Source: Allodiplogaster sudhausi
Taxonomy: Eukaryota; Nematoda; Chromadorea; Rhabditida; Diplogasteridae
Length of the DNA: 64,000 bases
Reading direction: 5' to 3'
Assembly: GCA_945643635.1 (NCBI GenBank)
Contig: CALZFC010000078.1
Span: 955,001-1,019,000, forward strand
The notes under the pieces were generated by a model. The model saw nothing but the letters and a program-made list of their open reading frames with translations, was not told the DNA's origin and searched no databases. Below are positions 1-9,671 of the stretch, piece after piece (the first letter of the stretch is position 1; every line of letters begins with the position of its first letter). The translations under genes and the position numbers were made by a program.

Positions 1-40
1 TTCAATCATTCGTCATCATTCCGGTGCCTGGCAACGGAAA

Positions 41-218
41 GGGAGAGCGAAAGGGAGAGGGAGAGAGTATGATATGGAGAGAGAGAGAGAGAAAGAAGAG
101 AGAGAGAATGAGAGATGGAGTGAGAGTGATTGAGAGAATGAGATAGAGAGAGAAAGAAATAGAGAGAGAGAAAGAGAGAGAGAGATTGAGGGAGGGGAGA
201 GAGATTGAGAGAGAGAGA
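41..218 (+). repeat. GA-rich microsatellite tract
   Basis: Imperfect (GA)n with GAAA and GATT interruptions, purine on the + strand. Confidence 0.9.
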
Positions 219-383
219 TTGAAAGATTGAAAAGCAACCGCATGACTTTCAACATGCCACTTTGCTCTCTCCAGTTGTACTGCTTCCGGCATGTACTTCA
301 AAGCCGACATTTTGTCTCTGACTATTTTTTTCCATTATATTTTCCAATGTGAACACATTGCAATTCTCATTTCACAATTTTTC

Positions 384-515
384 CACTCATCTCTTTCTTT
401 ATTTTCTCAATCTCCCTCTCCCTCCTTCTCTCTCATTCTCAATCGCTTTCTCTCTCTCCCTGCCTGTCCTTCTCAATCTCTCTCTGTCTGTCTCTCTCTC
501 GTTCTCTCTCTCTCA
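384..515 (-). repeat. CT-rich microsatellite tract
   Basis: Imperfect (CT)n with CTTT and CCCT interruptions, followed by about 300 bp of unique sequence and an opposite-strand GA tract at 812. Confidence 0.9.
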
Positions 516-811
516 TTGATCAAGCGGTTCAATGACTGCGACACTCTAATAGAAGACAGCTGTTCTTCTTATTCTCTGGAGACTCTCATTTATTGGCTTT
601 TAGCCAACTTGACATTCCCTTCTTTCACAACCTGTTTTTTATATGGCGCCGTCTGGCGCCTGGGCACTAATTTGGCAAAAAGTTGGTCTAATTTACGAAC
701 ACTCAATTTATTGCTTACAGCTTTACTACCCGTTTACTACTTTTCCAAAGCCATTCCATTTGCTTGGTCAATGTCCGGCCCTTCATTAAAAAAAAAGTCA
801 CTGCTACATAG

Positions 812-913
812 ACGAGAGAGAGAGAGAGAGAGGAGAGGAGATAGAAGAGGGGGTGAAAGAGCGAGAGATGAGAGAGATGAGAGAGGAGAGAGAAAGAGCG
901 AGAGAGATGCAAG
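812..913 (+). repeat. GA-rich microsatellite tract
   Basis: (GA)n with GAGGA interruptions, opposite in orientation to the CT tract at 384-515. The unique stretch 914-1183 holds no supported gene. Confidence 0.9.
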
Positions 914-1183
914 CGAGCGGAGCCACAAAAAAATGCCGGAAACTTCGCAGAGCCAAACAACCGAGAAATAAGACGAGACAATAAAATACAGAGAGTGGTT
1001 GAGTCAATATGGGAATGGAATTTGGAAAAGAAATATGTAGTCCGAGGTTTCTCAATAACCTTTGTCAAGTAAACATGTAGGCAGTACATATTTTGATAAA
1101 AAAAGTGTCGAAATATGCAATATACATACAATATGTACTTATGTACGTACATATGCATGATTGCACGAATATTTGTTGTATCA

Positions 1184-1859
1184 CTTTCTTTCTCTCTTTC
1201 TCTGCCTTTTTCTTTTCTTTATCTTTCTTTCACTCTTTCTCTTTCTCTCTCTCTCTATCTGTCTCTCTTTCTCTCGTTATCCCTCCTCAATCTGTCTTCC
1301 ATGATTCCCCTGCCCTCTCATTACCTGGTTGGCCGCTGTCTCGATCTGCAACGGCGATCGCGCCCCTTGCAAAATTCTGATGAGCCTGACGAATTCTGAC
1401 AGCTCGGATGTACTCTTTTCTCTGTGCACTCTCTACAATTTGCACACTCTCCCCTTCTCTGTCTCTCTCTTCTCGCTATCTCTCTCTCTGTCTCTCTCTC
1501 TCTTTCTTTCTCTCGCTATCGCTCTCTCTCTCTACCTCTCTCTCGCTCTCCCCATGCTCATTCACTATTCTCTTCATCCTCCTCACCTATTTGACCTCTC
1601 TGTCCGTCACTTTCTCTCTAATCCCTCCGATCCTTTCTTTGTCTCTCTGAACACTCTAAGTATCATGAAATATTTCGCGCACCAAAAGCACTCACGCATA
1701 CAGTGTCTGTCGATAAGGTAATTTCACGCCGAGACCTGATCATGCCTACTTATCTCTAGATCTCATTACGGATCAACTCTTTGATTCATTCATATGTACT
1801 CTTTGTATTAATTTGTTTGCACTCTTTCGAATTCCTCTCTCTATCTCTCTCACTTTTCG

Positions 1860-1891
<32 letters not shown>

Positions 1892-1955
1892 GTTATTCTT
1901 CCGCTCTTTCTCTCTCTGTCTCTCTCTCATTTCCTCTCTGCCACTCTGTCCCTCT
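1184..1955 (-). repeat. Cluster of CT tracts
   Basis: CT tracts lie at about 1184-1288, 1452-1552 (weaker continuation to 1650) and 1833-1955. They are separated by short unique islands, for example 1340-1400. No gene evidence was found between them. Confidence 0.85.
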
Positions 1956-2095
1956 CACACTATCTCATTGATGCTGTTCCTTCTTTTTCTCACGATAAGT
2001 TTCCTCTCAAGAGAATCTAAAGCAGACGAAAAAGCCATCGCTTCCGGGCGCTGTTCCTTTCACATCTATTCACTTGACTCCCACCAGTCGTTTTT

Positions 2096-2158
2096 TTCTT
2101 TCTCGCCTTCTCTTTTTCTCTGTCATAATTCTCTCGCTCTCTCATTGTCTCTCTCACC

Positions 2159-2189
<31 letters not shown>

Positions 2190-2530
2190 ACACTTCTCAA
2201 CTTCCTCTTTTCTTCATGTTGAGCCTGACTCAAAAAGCGCGCGCCCTCACGGTTGTTTGTTTACGCAGCAACAATTCAAGGAGACGCCTTCTGGCATTCT
2301 TTCTTTTTTCTTCTTTGTCAAGCCTTGATGAGAGAGAGAGGCAGAGAAAGAGAGATAGGCAGAGAGAGAGAGAGTTGGGGAGAGAGAGTGAGAGTGTGAG
2401 AGAGTGTGAGAGAGTGAGAGAGAGGAAGAGAGAGAGAGAGGCAGAGAGAGGGAGAGAGGGAGAGAGTGAAAGTGTGAGAGTGTGAGAAAGAGGCAGAGAG
2501 AGAAAGAGAGAGATAGAGAGAGAAGCGAGA
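2096..2530. repeat. Facing CT and GA tracts around a 130-bp island
   Basis: A CT tract (2096-2192) is followed by unique sequence and then a GA tract (2330-2530). The pair is an inverted repeat of simple sequence able, in principle, to fold into a long hairpin. Confidence 0.85.
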
Positions 2531-2697
2531 GATAAAAAGATTTAAGGATTAACAGGCAACAGAGTGCGTATCCGTTGCAGATGCTACCAGCAGCTTAGCT
2601 CATTCTCTCTTTCTTTTTGAGTCTCCCGCCCGCCAACATTTATGTGCATTTCTCTTCTTCAGTCATCTTTCGTCTGCTCCTTCACATTTCATTAACT

Positions 2698-3484
2698 TCC
2701 TCTCTCTCTCTCTCACTCTCTCTCTCTCTCCCTCTCTCTCTCTGCCTTTCCTTCATTCAAATACCTTTCTTTTCATCTTTCTCTGCTTCTCTCACTTCCT
2801 GTCTCTCTCTCTCTTTCTCTCAGAGTTCGCTAGCCTTTTGCCAGAGGGGCAAATCCTTCCGTTCGAGTGAGCCCTGGCAAGAGCAGGCCGATTCAGTCAG
2901 CGACTCGCTTACAAGAGAGGAAGTTCTCTATCTCTATGAACATCTCTCTCTCTCTCTCTCTCGCTCGCTCTCTCTCTCTCTCGCTCCCTCTCTCTCTCTC
3001 TCGCCGCACTGTCTCCTAGCTTCCTCCATCCCTCTCTCTATCCTATTCATTCTCTCTCTCTTTTTCTTCTTCTCTCACTTCTCAACACTCTCTCGCCTAT
3101 ATCAAACTTACCCTTAGGCGCATGCACACACACGCACGCAAACTTCCATCCTTTGCCCGGCTCTTCCGGACAGTCTGTTCATTGCTCTCTCCCTCTCTCT
3201 CTATCTCTCTCTCCCTCGATCTCTCTCTCTCCCTCTCCCTCTCTCTCGCTCTCTCTTTTATCCTTTCTCTCTCTCTCTCTCTTTTCATCTCCCTTACACA
3301 ATCTAAATGTATTTCTACGGAATCTGTTCTCTCTCACTCTCGACCTCATGGATGCGCCCTCTATACCCATCCACTTATTCGGCCAGGCGTCGTCTTTCCT
3401 AACCTCTCCCTCTCTCTCCCTACTCAGCTCTTCTCTCTCCATCTCTCTCTTCACTCTCTTTCTCTTCCACATCCGCACTCTCTA

Positions 3485-3521
<37 letters not shown>

Positions 3522-3524
3522 TCC
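2698..3524 (-). repeat. Four CT tracts with unique islands
   Basis: CT tracts lie at about 2698-2822, 2942-3092, 3182-3300 and 3404-3524. The islands between them, such as 2823-2930 and 3110-3180, are higher in complexity but show no coding or RNA signature. Confidence 0.85.
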
Positions 3525-3633
3525 TGCGGCTAAAGAGCCGTTCATAATTCAGTGCATGCCACTCGCAAACGAGTCATGAGCGTGTGCTCTTGACATGCGG
3601 CTTCACCATTTCCGTGCAAGCTCGGCATAGCTG

Positions 3634-3660
3634 CAGAGAGGGAGAGAGAGAAAAAGAGAA

Positions 3661-3697
<37 letters not shown>

Positions 3698-3698
3698 A
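3634..3698 (+). repeat. GA microsatellite tract
   Basis: (GA)n with GAAA interruptions, near-perfect at 3676-3696. The following 3700-4260 is AT-rich with a T-rich run near 3980-4018 and no supported gene. Confidence 0.85.
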
Positions 3699-4261
3699 TC
3701 TGCCTGAATCAGCAGTACCACTCACACTTCATATCTCATTTGCAGACACAATCATAAGATCAGTTCCTTAGATTGTGTTTCATTGATCCTCCTTTACCAC
3801 GCATCCTTCTTTGCAATGCTCCTTTAATCGTGGTGTACACATGCGTGACCTGCCACTGGTTGCTGTTGCATTGTTACGGTCTCTTCTCACCCTCCTTCTT
3901 GGCATCTCTGCATATTTCTCCGCTCTCTCTCTCTCTTTTTTGCACACTCTTTTGCTGTCTCTCTCTCATTGTCATAATTGATTCTTTTATTTTATTTTTA
4001 TTTTTTTATTTTTTTTTTGCCATTGATGATGTTTCTAGCGTTCATTGCCACTGCAATTTTAGGTGTAAAATAAAATGCGCACAGAATTAATTATTTTTTC
4101 TCCTTTGCCACACGTAAACTCCTGAGCGTTCATTCATTCATTTGCCTGAGATCAATTTTGTTTTTTTTTACAAAATCTTTTCTCCCTCCCTCGTGCGTAA
4201 AAAATGCTTGTTTTTTGCCAGTTTGCGGTATTGTTCTATGGATAGCTCTTGCTTTTATTTA

Positions 4262-4267
4262 GCTCTC

Positions 4268-4314
<47 letters not shown>

Positions 4315-4535
4315 CACACTCTATTTTGCTCTCACATTTCCTCTCTCTCCTTTTCTCTCTCTCGCTCTCTATCTATCTCTCTCCTCATTTCCTCTCTCTC
4401 TCATTTCCTTTCTCTCTCTCCCTCTTTCTCTCTCTCTCTCTCCCTCTCTCTCTTTCTCCCTCTGCCTCTCTCTCTTTTTCTCTTTCTCTCTTTCTCTCTC
4501 TCTCTTTCACTCTCTCTCTTTCTCTCTCTCTCTCA
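4262..4535 (-). repeat. Long CT microsatellite tract
   Basis: About 270 bp of (CT)n with CCCT, CTTT and CTGT interruptions. Confidence 0.9.
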
Positions 4536-4721
4536 ACACCCCATACATTCTTTGTTCGCACCAATGCGCCATGAACAACACCAACGAGCACGGCTCATGT
4601 TTTTTTTGGCGGATATAAATATTTGCCTCGTTTTCTTTCTTTACGCGACGATCTGAGGTCCTGACCGGAAAGAGAGGAAAACGTGACAGGGAGACCATGA
4701 ACGTTGTCTAGAATGGAACCG

Positions 4722-4733
4722 TGAGGGAAGAGT

Positions 4734-4793
<60 letters not shown>

Positions 4794-4953
4794 TTTAAGC
4801 AGAGAAGACAGGCAGACAGGTTTGGAGGAAAAGAAAAGGAAAACAGAAAATAAGTAGAGTGAGGAGAACAAGAAAGAGGGCATTTAAATAGAGAGAGATA
4901 GAAAGAGAGAGAAGAGAGAGAGAGGGGAGAGAGAGAACAAGAGAGAGAGAGAG

Positions 4954-4998
<45 letters not shown>
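4722..4998 (+). repeat. GA microsatellite tracts
   Basis: GA tracts at about 4722-4795 and 4890-4998, orientation opposite to 4262-4535. Confidence 0.9.
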
Positions 4999-5000
<2 letters not shown>

Positions 5001-5056
5001 GAGAAGTAAGTTTCGGCTCTTTCTGCCGTAGCCGCAAGTGTACGCGGACGCGGGGC

Positions 5057-5108
5057 GTGAATGAATGAATGAATGGATGAATGAGTGAGTGAGATGGACT
5101 GAATGAAT
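5057..5108 (+). repeat. GAAT/GAGT tetranucleotide repeat
   Basis: About ten GAAT-like units with GGAT and GAGT variants between two GA tracts. Confidence 0.8.
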
Positions 5109-5141
5109 GTCTCTCTCGATGACCAGCCAGGAAACAGGTGG

Positions 5142-5166
5142 GAGAAGGAGTGGAGAGAGGGGGAGA

Positions 5167-5199
<33 letters not shown>

Positions 5200-5396
5200 G
5201 TGAGATAAGTGAGAGAGAGGAAAGAGAGAGAGAGGAAGAGGGAGAGAGGGGCAGAGAAAGCGAAGATAGAGAGAGAGAGGGAAGAATAGAGAGTGAGAGA
5301 GAGAGAGAAGCTGAGAGAAGGAGAGAGAGCGAGAGAGGAAAGGATAGGAGAGAGGGGTCGAAGGAAGTGAGAGAGAACAGAATGAGAGTAAGAGAA
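5142..5396 (+). repeat. GA microsatellite tract
   Basis: About 255 bp of imperfect (GA)n. The following 5400-5949 is unique AT-rich sequence with no supported gene. Confidence 0.9.
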
Positions 5397-5949
5397 GTGG
5401 AAGACGTGGCAAGTGGACAGACAGTACAACTATGAAGAGGCCTAAGTTGGCTCCCGCTCAACCGGTACTCTGGGATTCCTTCTTATGGTTAGCTACATGC
5501 ATGCGAGAATTCGGTCACCTTTTATCTACCTAGTATGAATGTAGATACTGACCATGAGACTTGGTGGGGGTTCGAAACGGCTAACAGTGTTTTGACATGA
5601 ATTACAGTTGATTACAGTTATTGTTCTTCCCCTTTTTAGTTTTCGAAATTTAAAGTTATTATGTTTAAATATTTGACGCAGCAAAAAGTAGATTTAAGTA
5701 AATGCAATGAAATATAAATTTGGCGTTTTGGTCGCTGAGATATGTTTCGTTCGTGTTCGCAGTCTGTCTGCCAATTCCACATTGACTACTTTGTTTGCAT
5801 CGTCTGGTTTTCTTTTTTTCTCTGACCGAATCAAGAGAATGTTTGTTGCGCCACTGTGTATCTACTCGCGATCCTGTTAATGGTAAGTAGCGTCGCGGTA
5901 CTAAAATTTGAGTTTCCATTTTTATGACTCTCACCAAGTCTTCGCTAAT

Positions 5950-6112
5950 TCTCTCTTCTTCTTTCACTCATACTCTCTCTCTCTTCCCTCTCTTCTCTCT
6001 CTCTTTATCTCTCTCTTTATCACTTTTCTAACTCTCTACCTCTTCGTCTCTCCTTCTCTCTTACTCTCTCTCTCTCTCTCTCTCCCTCTCTCTATCTCTC
6101 TTTTCCTCTTCC
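5950..6112 (-). repeat. CT microsatellite tract
   Basis: Imperfect (CT)n just upstream of the GC-box island at 6159. Confidence 0.9.
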
Positions 6113-6158
6113 TTCGTGGAATGATGTTTAATTTGTTGACGTTCGAGGAGTACTAGGA

Positions 6159-6260
6159 GGGGCGGCGCGGGTCAAAGAACTAAAGAGCGGCTACAGCCAT
6201 CAACACAAACACGCATCATTTGCCATTTTTGTTAGCCACGCCCCTTTTCTTAGCCACGCC
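6159..6260 (+). promoter_or_regulatory. GC-box island, candidate promoter
   Basis: A GGGGCGG GC box is at 6159-6165, and an 11-bp direct repeat TTAGCCACGCC is at 6232-6242 and 6250-6260 (CACC/GC-box type sites for Sp1/KLF factors). It is the most promoter-like island upstream of the Ig gene, 0.9 kb before its first coding exon. This is inference from motif type and position only. Confidence 0.3.
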
Positions 6261-6425
6261 TCGTTGTCTAATTTACTCCGGCTCGGCTAATCAGCCATTT
6301 CCTCGCATAGCTACCTGTTCGCGATTTTTCTCTCGAAATTTGTAAATTTTATGCTTATACCATTTACTTTACAATTCTGTATTCACGTCAGGTGTTCATT
6401 CTCTTTCACTAGCTCTTTATCCATT

Positions 6426-6568
6426 TACTCTCTCTCACACTCTCTCTCTCTTTCTCTTTCTATCTGTCTTTCACCTCACTCTCTTTTATCTGTCTTTATC
6501 ACTCTAGCTTTCTCTCTCTCTCTCTCTGTCTCTCCGTCTTCCACCTCTCTCTTTCTCTTTCTCTCTCT

Positions 6569-6613
<45 letters not shown>

Positions 6614-6783
6614 CCCTCCTCCTCGTCTTCTTGTTCGCCGAGGAATCAACTGTTGTTGAATGTGCTTTCTTGTTGTGCTATTTGGACACCACACATCGCA
6701 TGTGAAATAGGAAAAAGTGGAAGAAAATGAAAGAGAGAGAGAGAGAGAGAAAGAGCGAGAGAGAAGAGGAGAGAGAGAGAGAC
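6426..6783. repeat. Facing CT and GA tracts
   Basis: A CT tract at 6426-6612, nearly pure at 6570-6611, and a GA tract at 6722-6783 flank 110 bp of unique sequence. Unique AT-rich DNA follows to exon 1, including an ATT triplet run near 7041-7058. Confidence 0.85.
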
Positions 6784-7165
6784 GAAAAAGAATGCAAGAA
6801 AAATAAAGGGATTAACAGATATCAAATTACAAAGATACGATAATGACTGTGGTTCGAATCCCAGGAGAATCTTCATCTGTCAGTGTTGTGGCAATCTCTA
6901 TTATTTATCCGTAAATATAAGAGGAGAAAAAAGATCCAGCACTATAATAAAAATGACAAATATTGTAGCGATAATTCTGACAAGTCTTTACACGCTCTCT
7001 TATCCTTATGCGTGGATATTTCCGGCATCACTCCTTAATCATTATTATTATTATTATTTGTTTTCGAATGAATTTTCCGCAGAATTGTTGTTCCACTTGC
7101 GTATAGATAATTGCATTTAAAATGATTGAATGATCTTCTTCTAATTCTTTTTCTTTCTTTTCCAG

Positions 7166-7244
7166 ATAATGCGGCGACGACCACCACGTAGTATTCCCGA
7201 TGAGTTCAGCAGCCATCGTCTCCTCCTCCTCCTGTCAGCATGCT
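7166..7244 (+). CDS. Exon 1: start codon and signal peptide
   Basis: A T-rich tract ending in TTTTCCAG precedes the exon, so 7166 is a spliced 5' end. ATG is at 7169, three bases inside. It encodes MRRRPPRSIPDEF followed by SSHRLLLLLSAC and ends in phase 1 before GTCAGT. Joining to exon 2 makes LLLLLSACLIACSSS, a good secretion signal. The donor is not strong, but the same GTCAGT is used after exon 4. Any upstream 5' UTR exon was not identified. Confidence 0.7.
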
Positions 7245-7462
7245 GTCAGTGTCATGACTTTCCTTTCAGTTAATTAGTCTCCATATTTTTGCGATGGTTT
7301 CTTTTGTTTTCGAGTAATGCTGTTTACATTTTTGTGACTTAGCTCAATGTTTTTATGGCTGGTGGGAAAGAAAAAGAGAGAGAGAGAAAGAGATAGAGAT
7401 AGAGATAGAGATAGAGAGAGAGACAGGGAGATAAAGAGAAAGAGAGAGAGAGACAGAGAGAC

Positions 7463-7516
<54 letters not shown>

Positions 7517-7661
7517 AAAACCCGTGTGGCAGGGGTTAATGGGCGCAGAGTGAGCACTCTCTGCCTCCCGGCTCTTTCATCGAGAGGAAGCTCGTTGCAT
7601 TAGCAGAGAGTGGCGAATGGAGACGGACGTTCAGTCCATCAGAGACCATGTGGCTTTCAAC

Positions 7662-7701
<40 letters not shown>

Positions 7702-8812
7702 TTAATCGGCTCGATGCATCGCTAACAGCCTTTGGCTTAGAGAGAGAGAGAGAGAGAGAGAGAGAAGGAGAGAGAGAAGGATAGAGAAAGAGAGAGAGAG
7801 GGAAAGAGAGAGATAGAGTGAGAGCGAGAGAGAGAGAGAAAGAGGGAGAGAAAGAGAGAAGGTGAAAATGAGAGAAAAGCAGAACTGAAGGGATCGAGAG
7901 AGTGAATAAATATGCAAATTTCATGTTGAAGACGAGAGATTCGCCGGAAGCCTTCATAAGGGTTGTATCCTTTTTGGCATCTTGCCACAAACAACATTCT
8001 TTATCCGGAAGGAACACATTAGCGCTGCAAAATCTCCCTCGCTCTCTTTTTACTCTCGTTCTCTATCCCTCTTTTTTCTTCCTCTTTCTCTCTCTCTTTC
8101 TCTCTCTATTTACCACTCTCTATTTCTCTCTCTCTCTCTCTCTCGCTCTCTCTCTCTTCGCGCTCGTTCTCTCTCACTATCTCTGCCACTCTCTCTCTCT
8201 CTCCCTCTCACTTCTCTCTCTCTCCCTGAACCCTTCGACTGCGTGAAGATGTAATGGGTTTAAAGAAGAGAGAGCGTACTGACGCTCATTAGCTTTTTCC
8301 TTAATTTCTGTGTCTTACATTTGAATAAATCTCAGTCTTTCTCTCCCGAACCAAATGGAGTCAACGCAAGACTGCTTTTACGGGATGGAAAGAAAGAGAG
8401 AAAGAGAGAGAGAGACGGAAACTGAGACACAAAGGACGAGAGAGTAAGGAAAAGTGAAAGAACGAGCAGAAAAGGCGAGAGAGAGAGACAGAGAGACATA
8501 GAGAGAGATAAAAAAAAAGGGGAAGAGGGAACAGAAAGGGCGAGAGAGAGAGAGAGAGAAAAGAGGGAGAGAACAAAAGAGAGGAGAATGAGAAAGAGAT
8601 ACAAAAGAAAAGGTAGCAGCCCAAATGAAGACGTCGAAAAGCCATTGCGAGTGGATGGATGTGGTGAGATTAGCCAAAATGGCCATGGGAACAGCGGCGG
8701 GCTGGCGCCTGCTGAAAAGTGGTTCCGTCACGGATTTTATTTCTTTCTCTTTCTCTTCTCTACTTCTCTCTCTATGCATCTCTCTGCCTTCACTCTCATT
8801 CACTCTCTGTCT

Positions 8813-8850
<38 letters not shown>

Positions 8851-9501
8851 ACCGTCTGGCGCCAGTCTATGAATGACAGTTGAAATTCACCGCTGCTTAG
8901 CGCTGGGCAATGAGGAAATGTCTTAAGAAAGGAATAAAATGAAGCGATTGATGGAATTGGCCAGGTAGCAAGAAAGGACGGCGCTCTTTAAATGAGCCAA
9001 AATGCACGTTTGAATTGGCGCCTTTTTGCCTGAGACAATTGCGAGAGAGCGTGTGATTTAGAGAGACGTGACTATAATGGTTAGGAAAATTGAAACATAT
9101 TCCTGTTGAATGCACGAAACTCGACCGTAATCTATTTGAATTTTCTGACAATTCTCCTAACTTCTCTCCAAATCGCAAGCGAATGGCAAATAAAGTGAGT
9201 TTTGGCTAGAACAATAATCTACTACATTAAAGGCATTAAAAATGATTTACCAAAAGAAATCCAAATAAAATATTCAACAGTATTCTTGTAGCTTTTTTGG
9301 CAATTGTCCAAAATGCTCTCATCGGACGCGTAGTTTAGGATTGTGTGTCTCGTCTCTAATTTCCATGACACTGTAATCCGGTAATGTTCGCGCCCCCTCG
9401 CACACCTCAATTGGACCACTGCTCGCGAGGACAGTAATTATTCCCCCTCTGCGTGTGACTTTTGTTGCTGTACACGTGCCAGAGGTCAAGCGGATATTTG
9501 T

Positions 9502-9550
<49 letters not shown>

Positions 9551-9620
9551 TCGCTCCCTCTCTCTCTGTCTCTCTCTCTTTCTCTCTCTCTCTCGCTCCC
9601 TTTCTCTCTCTCATTCTGTT

Positions 9621-9671
<51 letters not shown>

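Noticed and set aside
4595..5461. Long minus-strand frame of 288 codons, rich in Ser-Leu
   Set aside because: It is a GA/CT microsatellite read in frame (CTCTCT gives Leu-Ser), not a protein. The same applies to all Ser-Leu and Arg-Glu frames at 1-10 kb and 52.8-55.2 kb.
5573..5587. GGTTCGAAACGG, B-box-like
   Set aside because: No matching A box or tRNA fold around it.
5665..5967. 100-codon minus-strand frame
   Set aside because: No domain, signal peptide or convincing splice context was seen. Its length is within chance for this composition.
6838..6856. GGTTCGAATCC matching a tRNA B box
   Set aside because: No A box at the right distance, the T-stem pairs poorly and no cloverleaf can be drawn. 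At most a SINE trace.
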